A DNA stretch of 64,000 bases from CBDAQA01 sp965247815. GTDB taxonomy: Bacteria > Planctomycetota > Phycisphaerae > Tepidisphaerales > Tepidisphaeraceae. Of the stretch, positions 17,808 to 26,525 are shown in pieces; the first letter of the stretch is position 1, and each line of letters begins with the position of its first letter. Below the pieces are notes generated by a model, which made no database searches, was not told the DNA's origin, and saw only the letters and a program-made list of their open reading frames with translations. A program made the translations under genes and the position numbers. The stretch lies in assembly GCA_965247815.1 (NCBI GenBank), contig CBDFHW010000006.1, positions 1 through 64,000 of the forward strand. The letters are read 5' to 3'.

Positions 17808-19910
17808 CTACTTCTCCCGCCCGACATAAAACGCGAACAGCGTTTCGACCAGCATCAAGCCGAGCAGGCAGGCCGCCAGCGTCCGCCAGATTTCCTTCCC
17901 CGCCCCGGCCCCCGCGAGTTGGCCCGCGTGGTACGGGACGACATCGGGTTTCAGGTTTCCCAGCAGCTGTTGCAGTTGCGGCTCGGCGATCGGTTCCAGA
18001 TCGCTCGCGTTGCGGTCGAAGCTCACCGCCAGTTGATGGTGCTGCTCTTTCCCGGTCGGGTCGTTCCAGGTGATCGTATAGACGCCGGCCCGTTCGGTGT
18101 GCGGGGACCGCAGGTCGTTGATCGTTGACGGAGTAGTCTCGTCGGGCGTCGTCATCCGAGGGTTCTGTCGCGGCTGGTCGTCGATCGGTTGATAGAGCAG
18201 ATCGTGACCGGCGACGACGTTGTCGCTGCCGGTGTCGGGCCAGGCCGTCGCCACCGCCGCCGATCGCACCGCAAGCACGTACGTCGGGTCGATCGGCCAG
18301 TCGGTCCATTCACGATCGGCGGTCGTCGTCCACAGCAGCACCCGGCCCCGGCCGACACGTTTCTCGATGATCGCCGGGTGACCTTCGGAGTCGTTCCAAC
18401 GGGCGAGCACGCGGACGCCTTCGATCGCCTTGGCGGGGGTTTCGACCGCCATCACCCGCCGGGTCGCGATCTTCGACAACGCCGCCGGCGCGATCTTCGC
18501 CAACGGTCCCAGCGGCGAGTCCCCGAACCCTTCGACCACCAGCCCTTTGATGGGCCCGTCGACCACGTGATCGAGCCGCGCGGGCAGCAGGCCGTGACCG
18601 TCTTTGAACAGCCGGTCGTTGTAAAGCGTCGGGTCGACCTGCTCGCCGGCGAAGATCATGAGCCCCATGCCCTGGTTGACCAGTTTTTCGTACTGCGTCA
18701 CCGCGGCGGGCGTGAGATTGGCGGCGTTGATAATCACGGCAACGTCGGCCGGCACCGGGCGGTTCGCCTGCGGGTCGGTGTCGCTGATCTTCTGCACGTG
18801 CCAGGGTTCCTGACCGATACTGAACGCCACCTGCAGGAAGTCGCCGGCCGACTCGAACGCGCCGGCGCCCTCGCGGCCGTCCACCAACACCACGTCGAGC
18901 TTTCCGCGGACGTTAATCGACAGATTGCGGACGTTGTCGGCATTCAGCGCGTCGTCGGGCAGCGCGAGCTTGAGCTGGTGCTGGCCCGGCGTCGCGAGCG
19001 TGACCGACATCGGCACGTCGACGGTCGCGCCGGCGGGAATGTCGGGCAAAATCAGCGGACGCGATTCCCCGTCGACGATCAGTGTGGCTTGCACGGCCGA
19101 CATCGGACCGGGCGTCAGGTTTCGGACCGATGCGGTCAATTTCACCGGCGCGTTGGGTAAGGCGACCGGGTCTTCCTGGGCGAACTTCAGCAGCGATATG
19201 TCGGCCGTGCCGCGGTCGCCGACGTCGACGATTCGCGCTTCGACCCCTTTGGCGGCCCACCGGTCGGCGAACTCGGTGACCTCCGCCGACCACCCGCTGC
19301 GGCGAAGGTCGGTTACCAACACCAGTTGCTTCTGCGGGAACGTCGCGGTCGACAGGCAGTCGTCCACGGTCTTGAACGTGCCGGCCCAGTTGGCGGCGGC
19401 ATCGGTCGTCTGTACCGCGTTGACCTGCGCGATCAGCTTGCTGGGGTTCTCGACGCTCGCCTCGCGGACTAGCGGGGCCGACGCCGGTTTCAGTGTCAGT
19501 ACCGTGATCGCGTCCTGCGAGCCGGTCCCCTGCAGGATTTCCACCGCGGCCTGTTTCCCACGGTCGAGCGCGGTCTTCCCGTCGGACCGATACCCCATCG
19601 ACAGTGAATCATCGAGCACGATCACCCGGCTCACGCGCGACCGCTTGGCCATCCACCCGCCCAGCCCCGACCGCGCCAGCGCGAGCCGGGCGACGGTGAG
19701 CACGATCAGGATCATCACCAGCGTGCGGACCGCGAGCAGTAGCAGCTGTTCGATCTGCATCCGCCGGCGGTTGGTGCGGATCGTCAGCTTCAGATATTTC
19801 ATCGGCGCCCACTCGACGACGGTAAACCGCCGGCGGTTGAGCAAGTGGATCAGGACCGGCACGCCGGCGAGAACAAGCCCGCCGAGCAACCAGGGGGAGA
19901 GGAAGATCAT
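17808..19910 (-). CDS. BatA/VWA domain membrane protein
   Basis: This 700-residue protein begins with the aerotolerance-regulator (BatA) N-terminal domain: FLSPWLLGGLVLAGVPVLIHLLNRRR and a second membrane helix, VRTLVMILIVLTVARLA. A von Willebrand A domain follows with the MIDAS-like motif VIVLDDSLSMGYRSDG. Extracytoplasmic beta-sandwich regions follow, and a final helix (LAACLLGLMLVETLFAFYVG) anchors the C-terminus. The family works with MoxR ATPases and DUF58 proteins. Here the DUF58 gene is immediately upstream on the same strand, across a 242-base repeat-filled gap. No MoxR gene is in the window. The exact process is unknown; cell-envelope maturation or stress tolerance is usual for the family. 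Confidence 0.82.
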   Translation of the reverse strand: MIFLSPWLLGGLVLAGVPVLIHLLNRRRFTVVEWAPMKYLKLTIRTNRRRMQIEQLLLLAVRTLVMILIVLTVARLALARSGLGGWMAKRSRVSRVIVLDDSLSMGYRSDGKTALDRGKQAAVEILQGTGSQDAITVLTLKPASAPLVREASVENPSKLIAQVNAVQTTDAAANWAGTFKTVDDCLSTATFPQKQLVLVTDLRRSGWSAEVTEFADRWAAKGVEARIVDVGDRGTADISLLKFAQEDPVALPNAPVKLTASVRNLTPGPMSAVQATLIVDGESRPLILPDIPAGATVDVPMSVTLATPGQHQLKLALPDDALNADNVRNLSINVRGKLDVVLVDGREGAGAFESAGDFLQVAFSIGQEPWHVQKISDTDPQANRPVPADVAVIINAANLTPAAVTQYEKLVNQGMGLMIFAGEQVDPTLYNDRLFKDGHGLLPARLDHVVDGPIKGLVVEGFGDSPLGPLAKIAPAALSKIATRRVMAVETPAKAIEGVRVLARWNDSEGHPAIIEKRVGRGRVLLWTTTADREWTDWPIDPTYVLAVRSAAVATAWPDTGSDNVVAGHDLLYQPIDDQPRQNPRMTTPDETTPSTINDLRSPHTERAGVYTITWNDPTGKEQHHQLAVSFDRNASDLEPIAEPQLQQLLGNLKPDVVPYHAGQLAGAGAGKEIWRTLAACLLGLMLVETLFAFYVGREK

Positions 19911-19921
19911 GGGACCGCCTT

Positions 19922-20142
19922 GCGGAAATCCGAAATCCGAAACCAGAAATCCGAAAGCAGACGAGGACGCACACCACCGTGTAAAGGTTTGATCGACGCG
20001 CCCGGCCCGGGCCTTCGGCGTACCTCAGGTCTGGCGTCTTTTGTATAGCTCGAGGATCTCAATTTCGACACCAGCTTTTCGCTTTCTTCGGATTTTGGTC
20101 TTGGGATTTCCTTCGGATTTCTGCTTTCGGATTTCGGCTTTT
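19922..20142. repeat. Inverted pair of CCGAAATCCGAAA degenerate repeats
   Basis: Between the VWA and DUF58 genes, 19922-19960 reads as repeats of GAAATCCGAA on the plus strand. The stretch 20076-20142 carries the same words in inverse orientation (TTCGGATTT, TTTCGGATTTCGG). Both contain the phrase ATCCGAAA-x-CAGAAATCCGAA in the appropriate orientation. They flank a half copy of repeat family A (20006-20042). The 242-base gap has no gene. Confidence 0.75.
20006..20042. repeat. Family A palindromic repeat, single arm
   Basis: The stretch CCCGGGCCTTCGGCGTACC through CTGGCGTCTTTT matches the right arms of the full elements at 42042-42126 and 46942-47027, with a few changes. The matching left arm is not recognisable, so this looks like a solo or eroded copy. 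Confidence 0.7.
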
Positions 20143-20152
20143 AGCTATCCCC

Positions 20153-21103
20153 TCATCGTTCTCCCGCCGCCCGGTCCCCATGCGCGTCAGTCAACTTCCC
20201 CGCCCGGGCGCTGCCGCCGCTGAATCGGCTGTGAAGGTAATGGCTCAGCGCGTCGCCCAGGTCGTTGGTTGTGCGCAGCATCAGGTGGTCAATGCCGGCG
20301 TATTGGCAGCGGCTGCGGACTTCGCCGATGAACGCGTTCATCGCCTGCTTGTAACCCTTGCGGAAAGCCCACGGCTCGGCGAACAATTCCTCGGCGCCGG
20401 TACCGCCTTCGATGTCCCTGAACAGCACCGAATCTTTGAACGGCAGGTCGATCTCGTCGGGGTCCAACACCTGGAAAATCAGGATGTCGTTCCCCTGGTG
20501 CTGCAACCGCCCCAGCCCGTCGTAAAAACTGTCCAGATCGGTCAACAGGTCGCTGATGATGATGATCAACCCGCGGGCTTTGACCTGACCGGCGACCTTT
20601 TTCATCACCGCCGACAGCTCGGTCTTGCGGTCCGGTTTCGTGTTTTCCAGCGTGTCGAAGATCTTGGTCAACTGCGCGTTGGTCGCCGCGGGCTTAAGCC
20701 AGGACCGTTCCTGCTCGTCGAACACGGCCAGCCCCACGGCGTCGCGTTGCTTGATCAGCAGCGCCGCTAGCGAGGCACAGATCGTGGCGGCGTAGTCGAA
20801 TTTGGTCATCGCCCCCCGGCCGTATTTCATGCTCGCGCTGGCGTCGAGCACGATCGTCGCGCGGAGGTTCGATTCTTCCTCGTACCGCTTGATCTGAAAC
20901 TTATTGCTGCGGGCGTAGGCACGCCAGTCGACCCGTTTGAGATCGTCGCCCGGCGTGTACTCGCGGTAGTCGGCGAACTCGACGCTCACGCCGTGCAGCG
21001 GGCTGCGGTGCAGTCCCGAGATGCTGCCTTCGACAACCTTCTGGGCGCGAAAGCCCAGCGGAAAAATGCGGGCAAGGATCTCGGGTTTCAGATGGGCTGG
21101 CAT
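20153..21103 (-). CDS. DUF58 domain-containing protein
   Basis: About 316 residues from the ATG at 21103 (MPAHLKPEILARIFP); the open frame extends 30 codons upstream without a better start. It contains the hallmark block VEFADYREYTPGDDLKRVDW and a degenerate VWA-like fold with IVLDASASMKYG. There is no N-terminal membrane helix, so this is the short cytoplasmic form of the family. DUF58 proteins are encoded with MoxR ATPases and BatA/VWA proteins, and the VWA partner follows downstream on the same strand. The MoxR partner is absent from the window. The molecular role of the family is unresolved. Confidence 0.85.
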   Translation of the reverse strand: MPAHLKPEILARIFPLGFRAQKVVEGSISGLHRSPLHGVSVEFADYREYTPGDDLKRVDWRAYARSNKFQIKRYEEESNLRATIVLDASASMKYGRGAMTKFDYAATICASLAALLIKQRDAVGLAVFDEQERSWLKPAATNAQLTKIFDTLENTKPDRKTELSAVMKKVAGQVKARGLIIIISDLLTDLDSFYDGLGRLQHQGNDILIFQVLDPDEIDLPFKDSVLFRDIEGGTGAEELFAEPWAFRKGYKQAMNAFIGEVRSRCQYAGIDHLMLRTTNDLGDALSHYLHSRFSGGSARAGKLTDAHGDRAAGER

Positions 21104-21228
21104 GGACGTCCCGGCACGAGTTGCGGGGTACTGTCCGATATATCGGGGAATTCGGCAACCCGGGCGGAAGAATTTCCGGTCAGCGGGGGTCAATGGGGTG
21201 TCGGGACGAACTGCGATTACGAGCCGAC

Positions 21229-21420
21229 TCAGGCCGCGACGCGCATCGGCTGTTGCTTCAACGCGCTGATCTGCTGGTCCAACTGCATTACCGCCCGGCG
21301 GATTTGTTCCGACAAGGACGAGGACACCAGTTCGAGCGTGATCAACTCTTCGAGCCGGTGCCGGCGAAGCTCGAGGTCTTCAATCTCAGACAACGGCCGG
21401 CTCGAACCTGCGAGGAACAT
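21229..21420 (-). CDS. Small coiled-coil protein
   Basis: This 63-residue product starts at the ATG at 21420 (MFLAGSSRPLSEIED). The frame stays open to 21654, but that extension runs into palindromic repeat B1, which argues for the shorter start. Almost the whole sequence is charged heptad-like helix (LELRRHRLEELITLELVSSS ... IRRAVMQLDQQISALKQQ). No family is recognised. It lies 125 bases upstream of the DUF58 gene on the same strand and could belong to that transcript. Coding status is probable but not certain. Confidence 0.5.
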   Translation of the reverse strand: MFLAGSSRPLSEIEDLELRRHRLEELITLELVSSSLSEQIRRAVMQLDQQISALKQQPMRVAA

Positions 21421-21610
21421 GGATCCGCCTGTGGGAAATGTCTTCGGGCGAAACTTTGACCGCGAATACGGACCAGTTTGCCTTACCTTCCAAAATCGTC
21501 CCGGCGGGGTCGTGGCTTTATGAATCGGTAGAAAAATCGCGCAGTCGGTTCTTCCCGCGGCGCTTTTAAGCGGGACCCATAAAGTGTCGAACGTAACCGT
21601 CATCGCGCTA

Positions 21611-21692
21611 CTTCGGTTTAGCCGGTTCCGCTCGCGGGGCGTCTCTTCGTACACCCGGGGATCGGCCCGCGAGCGGGACCGGCTAAACGAAG
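21611..21692. repeat. Family B palindromic repeat (REPIN-like), copy 1
   Basis: The left arm 21611-21638 begins CTTCGGTTTAGCCGG and the right arm 21666-21692 ends CCGGCTAAACGAAG. The arms are inverted copies over about 27 bases with two differences. The right arm carries its own hairpin CCCGC-GA-GCGGG. The element lies between the small coiled-coil gene and the 3' end of the 1159-residue gene. A second copy is at 50780-50850. Confidence 0.85.
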
Positions 21693-21703
21693 AACCGGCG
21701 CAC

Positions 21704-24700
21704 TTATCCGAGCGGATCGGTCCCCAGTGTTCCTATAAGATCGCGGAGATAATCCGGGCTCGACGCACGCGCCAGTTCAGCGGCGGCGAGTTTTTGCCTG
21801 CCGGGAATCCCTAACCGGGCGGCCTCTTCGCGGTTGCGCGGGCTGGCCACGAACGCTTCAAGGCTGCGGACGTGCCGTTGCCACATCGCGACGTCGTTCG
21901 CCTGCTTGTGTTGCAGCCGAACGTGGTACCAATCGCTTTCCAGCAGATATTCGCGGGTGAACATTTGCCGGATCGACGGATCGCTAGCGGTTTTGCCCTG
22001 ATATTCCCCGGTCGCCATCACGTGCAGCAGCGCCCGCAGCGGAGGACACGCGGCATCGACCGACGCGTCCTGCAAATACTCGGCCGCCACCCGCTGGTGG
22101 GCCTCGGTGATATTATGGATGCCATCGACGTACTGCGCGAAGTCCTGGGTCTCGGGCCGAAGGATCGCCTCGTCGAACACCTTTGACGGGTTGTCGAACA
22201 CCCGGCCGAAAAAGGTCCGCACGAACGCGCTGGTAATGCGGTAACCGAGCCGGCTGGCGAGGACTTTTTTGCCTTCGTGTTCGAAGTCCTGCATGCGCTC
22301 GAGATACCCGTGGGAAATTAAAAACTCCGGGTCGCGCTCGGCGGGCGACAGCCGGCACCAAATTTCCGGGACCAGCAGGCTGATGTCGTGGTCGATCCGC
22401 ACCTGCGGCCCGATGTATCCGGCGGCGGTCGAGAAACCGCCCGTCCCTGTCAGGATGTAACTGACCAGCGCGTTGTTCAGGTCCGCCGTCGGCCGCAGCG
22501 CGTTGAACGGGCTCTTGGTGAGCGCCCCTTCGCTGCCGGCGCCGGTCGTGCTCGGGCTCTTGCCGGTCAGTGAACTGATGAAGTCCATGAACAGCTCGGG
22601 AAGGTCCTGGTAATGAATCGGGTTGTACACCGCCAGCGCCCGGATGCCCGCCGCCGGTTCGGCCGGGTTGTTCCGCCGGCCCACGAGCACCGCGTCCACC
22701 GGCCAATAGACCGGCTCGTCGAGCGGGATCATTCTTAAAAATCGCAATCCCTGCTCGGCAACATAAGTGCTCATCGGGTCGAGCAGGTCGGGGCGAATCT
22801 GCAGATACCGGGGATTCTTGCTCGGCTTCCCGTCCACCAGCCGGGGGTTGGCCGAGCAGACCGCGTACCCCTCGCCGTTGCAGGCCGCCGATTCCAGAAG
22901 GGTTTGCATCGGAGGTGTGAATCGATCGAACTCGGTCACCCGTTCGACCATGTCGGCGGCGTTCTGCCGGGTCAGCGGTTCAAAATTCGAGATGAAATTG
23001 TCCGCGCGGGACATGTCCGATTCGGTCTGCTTATCCAACCCGCGGTGCACGGCGTCATCAGGCCGCTGGAACAAGCGGTACTCGGCGTTGACGACAAACT
23101 TGAAGCTCCCCCGCGCGATCGGGCCCGTCGTGTAAGCCGGGTTCAGATTCGACAGTTGCCGGGCCGGCACCACCACCGAGGCGGAGATGTCGTCCTCGGT
23201 CTGAATCTTGGTTGCGGCGGCAAAATCCTGGCGGATTTTGTACGTCCGCCACGCCTGCGGCGGCATCAGCCCGACGCGTAGATACGTCCCCACCAGTTTG
23301 CGGTCGATAAATTTCAGCTCGTGACCGGGAAATCCGTTGACGATGTCGACACCGAAATATTGCCGCCAGTCGTTTCCCCACTCGGGCTGGTAAAAACGCT
23401 TGATGATGAAAACCAGCGGGTAGATGTAATTCGGCAGGCTTTCCAGCCAGGCGTTGTAGTCGTCGGTGTAATCCGGCGACGGCGTCAGCAATTTGATCAC
23501 GCTGCCCAGCGACCGCTCGGGGCTCAGGATCGGTCGGCTGCGGCCCTTGGTGTATTCGGGCGTGTTTTCGAACGCCTGTTTCCACCGGCCGTAATAATCC
23601 CGGTCCATAATCGTCTGCACGACGTCCAGATCCTTCTGCAGGTCCGAAACGAAAATCGGGCCGTAGATCATGTAGTCGCGAAGACTCTTGCTGATCTCAC
23701 TCTTGCCCCCGCCGCTCACGGTGCACGGCTTGTGACAGAACACCCCTGTCCCCACGGTGCCGATGATTCGCCAGCTGGGCGCGCCGGGGTGTTTTTCCAT
23801 CCGCAGCTTGAAGCCCGACGGCGTCATATAAATCTTGCCCGGCAACAGCGGGATCGAGTGCTCGACGCCGTCTTTCGTCCACCAGACCTGCTGCCGCAAC
23901 GTGCCCGCGCGGGCGCTTTCGGGGATGTAGATCAGATCCGCGAACGTGCGGTCGATGCCGTACCCTTCGGGTTTCACGTCCATCGTCGAACCGTAGTCCC
24001 GGGCCACGTCGGCGAACGTCCGGCCGTTCACCTTTCGGCTGTCGGTCTGGTACTCGTCCCCGAAGCTGTAACTGTTGAACGCGATCGCCCCGCCGGCGTG
24101 TTCTTCCTCGACGTTGCCGAACAGGTTCGCCGCGTAGCTGATCTGCGTCTTCACTTCCTTCTTGCAGTAGCCGTAGTAATTGTCCGCCAGCAGCGTGACC
24201 ACGACCCCGGCCTTGGTCCGGCACGTCAGCTTGAACGCCGACCCGTTGTTGTATTTTTCGGTTTCGTTCTTCCAGCACATGCCGTCACGCCGTTGCCGGG
24301 CGGTGGCGTCTTCGTACCGGGGCAGGCCCAGCTCTTTTTTGGTCAGCGTCACCAGGTGCGGCGCGAGAATCACGCAGCCGGTATGCCCGGACCAGTGTTC
24401 GACATCAATCCCCGCGTCGTTGGCGGGCAGAAACGGGTCCCCGGCGTTCCCGAAAATTGATTCGACGAAATCCAGATTACTGACCAGCGACCCCGGCGCA
24501 AAAAATCGAACTTCCATCGATTTTTTCGGGCAGACTTTTGCCACCTCAGGACACACCGTCGGCCGAAGGAGCAGCGAGACGAACGACTTTGCCGGCTCGG
24601 CCGACTTGGCCGTGAACGGAATGGTCAGCAAGTCCGCCGGCGGGCTGACCGCGTGCCGGAACATCGCGGCGAACACGTGTTTCGGCACCGCGAACTTGTC

Positions 24701-25183
24701 GAACGGCACCGGCAGGTCACCGCCGTCGGTGACGTGAAACGTCCCCTGCGTCGTCCGCCGGTCGTTCTTCGGATTGTGCAACACGCCATTGCGAACGCGG
24801 TACGACGTCAACAGCGAATTGGTGTAAATGTCCTCACCGGCAGGCAGCGACAGTTCGCGGGCGATGCCGTGCTGACCGAGGATGACCGTTCGGTCGGGGA
24901 GCCTCAGTTGGAACGGCAGATTCAGTTCAGCGAAATGCCCGGCGAGGAACGCTTCGATCCGCGCGTCGGCCGGGCACCGCATCTCACTGAGCAGGCGGGC
25001 TTGCGCACGGAAGCTGTCCAAAACCGACCCGGCGACGGCCGAGAATTCGTCGTCGCCGTCGTTGCTGACCGGCAACCCGCTGGCCACCAGTTGAAGATTC
25101 ACCTGCCGCAACCGACGCTGCCGCCGCTCGGCCGAGACCGGTTCCCCGGCCTGCGTCAAACCCAACTTCTGTTGCACGTCCAT
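21704..25183 (-). CDS. 1159-residue protein, candidate PPi-type phosphoenolpyruvate carboxykinase
   Basis: This is a single uninterrupted frame of 1159 residues with no signal peptide or membrane helix. A glycine-rich kinase-like loop, CTVSGGGKSEISKSL, lies near residue 489, where a PEPCK-fold enzyme has its phosphate-binding loop. A very conserved-looking block near residues 311-374 includes YGYCKKEVKTQISYAANLFG and NVEEEHAGGAIAF. Length and motifs recall the pyrophosphate-dependent PEP carboxykinases of Entamoeba and Propionibacterium (about 1100-1150 residues). These make PEP and PPi from oxaloacetate and phosphate. The match is from memory, so the assignment is tentative; a large uncharacterised cytoplasmic enzyme is the fallback. 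It is monocistronic, flanked by palindromic repeats on both sides. Confidence 0.55.
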   Translation of the reverse strand: MDVQQKLGLTQAGEPVSAERRQRRLRQVNLQLVASGLPVSNDGDDEFSAVAGSVLDSFRAQARLLSEMRCPADARIEAFLAGHFAELNLPFQLRLPDRTVILGQHGIARELSLPAGEDIYTNSLLTSYRVRNGVLHNPKNDRRTTQGTFHVTDGGDLPVPFDKFAVPKHVFAAMFRHAVSPPADLLTIPFTAKSAEPAKSFVSLLLRPTVCPEVAKVCPKKSMEVRFFAPGSLVSNLDFVESIFGNAGDPFLPANDAGIDVEHWSGHTGCVILAPHLVTLTKKELGLPRYEDATARQRRDGMCWKNETEKYNNGSAFKLTCRTKAGVVVTLLADNYYGYCKKEVKTQISYAANLFGNVEEEHAGGAIAFNSYSFGDEYQTDSRKVNGRTFADVARDYGSTMDVKPEGYGIDRTFADLIYIPESARAGTLRQQVWWTKDGVEHSIPLLPGKIYMTPSGFKLRMEKHPGAPSWRIIGTVGTGVFCHKPCTVSGGGKSEISKSLRDYMIYGPIFVSDLQKDLDVVQTIMDRDYYGRWKQAFENTPEYTKGRSRPILSPERSLGSVIKLLTPSPDYTDDYNAWLESLPNYIYPLVFIIKRFYQPEWGNDWRQYFGVDIVNGFPGHELKFIDRKLVGTYLRVGLMPPQAWRTYKIRQDFAAATKIQTEDDISASVVVPARQLSNLNPAYTTGPIARGSFKFVVNAEYRLFQRPDDAVHRGLDKQTESDMSRADNFISNFEPLTRQNAADMVERVTEFDRFTPPMQTLLESAACNGEGYAVCSANPRLVDGKPSKNPRYLQIRPDLLDPMSTYVAEQGLRFLRMIPLDEPVYWPVDAVLVGRRNNPAEPAAGIRALAVYNPIHYQDLPELFMDFISSLTGKSPSTTGAGSEGALTKSPFNALRPTADLNNALVSYILTGTGGFSTAAGYIGPQVRIDHDISLLVPEIWCRLSPAERDPEFLISHGYLERMQDFEHEGKKVLASRLGYRITSAFVRTFFGRVFDNPSKVFDEAILRPETQDFAQYVDGIHNITEAHQRVAAEYLQDASVDAACPPLRALLHVMATGEYQGKTASDPSIRQMFTREYLLESDWYHVRLQHKQANDVAMWQRHVRSLEAFVASPRNREEAARLGIPGRQKLAAAELARASSPDYLRDLIGTLGTDPLG

Positions 25184-25267
25184 TGTCCAGCGTCCTCTCG
25201 ATCACGTCCCAGTCAGCGCGGTCGAGCGGATTATCTGCGCCAAAGCCCGCGTGTCGATTCGGCCGGG

Positions 25268-25388
25268 CCCCATTTAGCCCGGCGTGAACACACGCCGGGA
25301 AAACGCCGATACGCAGTCGGTCCTTGATGCCGGATCTCACTAGGTATGTCGCGCGTTCCCGGCGTGTGTTCACGCCCGGCTAAATGGG
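25268..25388. repeat. Family C palindromic repeat (REPIN-like)
   Basis: The left arm (about 25268-25301) reads CCCATTTAGCCCGGCGTG onward. The right arm (25356-25388) is its near-exact inverse, ending GCCCGGCTAAATGGG. Each arm contains a perfect 9-base hairpin CCCGGCGTG-loop-CACGCCGGG. The 54 bases between the arms show no structure. It lies upstream of the 1159-residue gene and downstream of the YVTN gene. Confidence 0.9.
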
Positions 25389-25408
25389 TCGGTTTCGAGC
25401 ACGAGCTG

Positions 25409-26437
25409 TCACTTCGCCTGCGTAACGACCAGGAATTTAAACGTCCCCGGTTTCATCTTCGGCCGGCGTTCGCCTTCCTGCTTCGGCTCGTACTCGGCAG
25501 CGGCGAGATAGACCGTGTGCGTGCTCGGATCCAGCGCCATCGTGCGGGCGCCCTTGGCAGTCTGCACCGTCTGCACGGGTTCGAATTTCCCGGGCGAGGT
25601 TTCTTTGATGACGGTCAGGGTTCCGTCACCGCAGCTGGCGAACGCCTCACCGGTGCCGGGATCGAACCCGCAGGCGTCGACGCCGTCCCCGATCGCCGGC
25701 GTGGCAATCGTCTTGCCGGTCGTCGTGTCGACCACCGCCATCTTCCCGTCGCACCCGGCAAACAGATGATGGTGCGCGACATCGAACGCGAGCCCGCTGG
25801 GGCTTTCCGCGCCGTCGATCTTCCACGTGTTCACCACCGTCATCGACTTGGTGTCGATGTCGACGATCGAGCTTTTGTCTTCCAGGTTCACATACACATG
25901 CCCCGCCCCGTCGGACGCGGCAAACTCCGGTTTGCCGTCCAGCGGGATGTGCGCCGTCACCGCCGACGCCGCGGGAGCGGCCGGGTCGATCACCGTCACG
26001 TCGTTGCTGCGGCCGTCGAACGCCATCACCTTTTTACTGCCCGGGTCGTAAATGATCGCGTCCGGGTTCTGTCCCGTCGGGACCGTGTAGAGCACGGCAT
26101 TGGTTTTCAAATCAAATGCCGTCGCGGTGTTCGACCGCCCGTCGCTGGTGAAACCCTTGTTCAATTCCGGCACCAATGCGATACCGTGCTGACCGCACTT
26201 AGGCAGGTCGGCGACGACCGTGCCCTTGGCCAAGTCGATCACTTGCGCGTGATTCCCCCGGCTGGTGTAAAGCAAATGCGTCGCCGGGTCGACGATCGCA
26301 TAATCCCACCCGCCGTCCCCGCCGACTTTCATTTCGCTGGTGACTTTGTAAGCAGGCTTGGCATCGTCGGCATAAGCCGACGACACGCCCGCAAAACCAA
26401 CGGCCAACAAAAGAACACTACCAGTCCACTTCTTCAT
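25409..26437 (-). CDS. Secreted YVTN/YncE-like beta-propeller protein
   Basis: The start at 26437 is fixed by AAGGAG upstream in AAGGAGATTCCTATG; the open frame runs 24 codons further. The 342-residue product has a signal peptide (KKWTGSVLLLAVGFAGVSSAYA) and about seven blades of YVTN type (DPATHLLYTSRGNHAQVIDL; DPSTHTVYLAAAEYEP). Such proteins are periplasmic or secreted propellers with binding or sensing roles; no catalytic motif is visible. It lies 72 bases downstream of the RND efflux operon on the same strand and may be co-expressed, though it has its own strong ribosome site. Confidence 0.85.
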   Translation of the reverse strand: MKKWTGSVLLLAVGFAGVSSAYADDAKPAYKVTSEMKVGGDGGWDYAIVDPATHLLYTSRGNHAQVIDLAKGTVVADLPKCGQHGIALVPELNKGFTSDGRSNTATAFDLKTNAVLYTVPTGQNPDAIIYDPGSKKVMAFDGRSNDVTVIDPAAPAASAVTAHIPLDGKPEFAASDGAGHVYVNLEDKSSIVDIDTKSMTVVNTWKIDGAESPSGLAFDVAHHHLFAGCDGKMAVVDTTTGKTIATPAIGDGVDACGFDPGTGEAFASCGDGTLTVIKETSPGKFEPVQTVQTAKGARTMALDPSTHTVYLAAAEYEPKQEGERRPKMKPGTFKFLVVTQAK

Positions 26438-26480
26438 AGGAATCTCCTTCGTAAAATCGAACAGTGATAGAACAGAACGT

Positions 26481-26525
26481 AACGAATTTCTTCGTTCTGC
26501 ATTCATCATTCATCGTTCATCATTT
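26481..26525. repeat. Short-period ATTCATC repeat overlapping the end of the RND gene
   Basis: A small hairpin AACGAA-TTTC-TTCGTT (26481-26496) is followed by three 7-base units ATTCATC, ATTCATC, GTTCATC and a final ATTT. The units run across the stop codon of the RND transporter gene (26510-26512). The last residues of that protein, NDER, are therefore encoded by repeat sequence. Confidence 0.65.
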
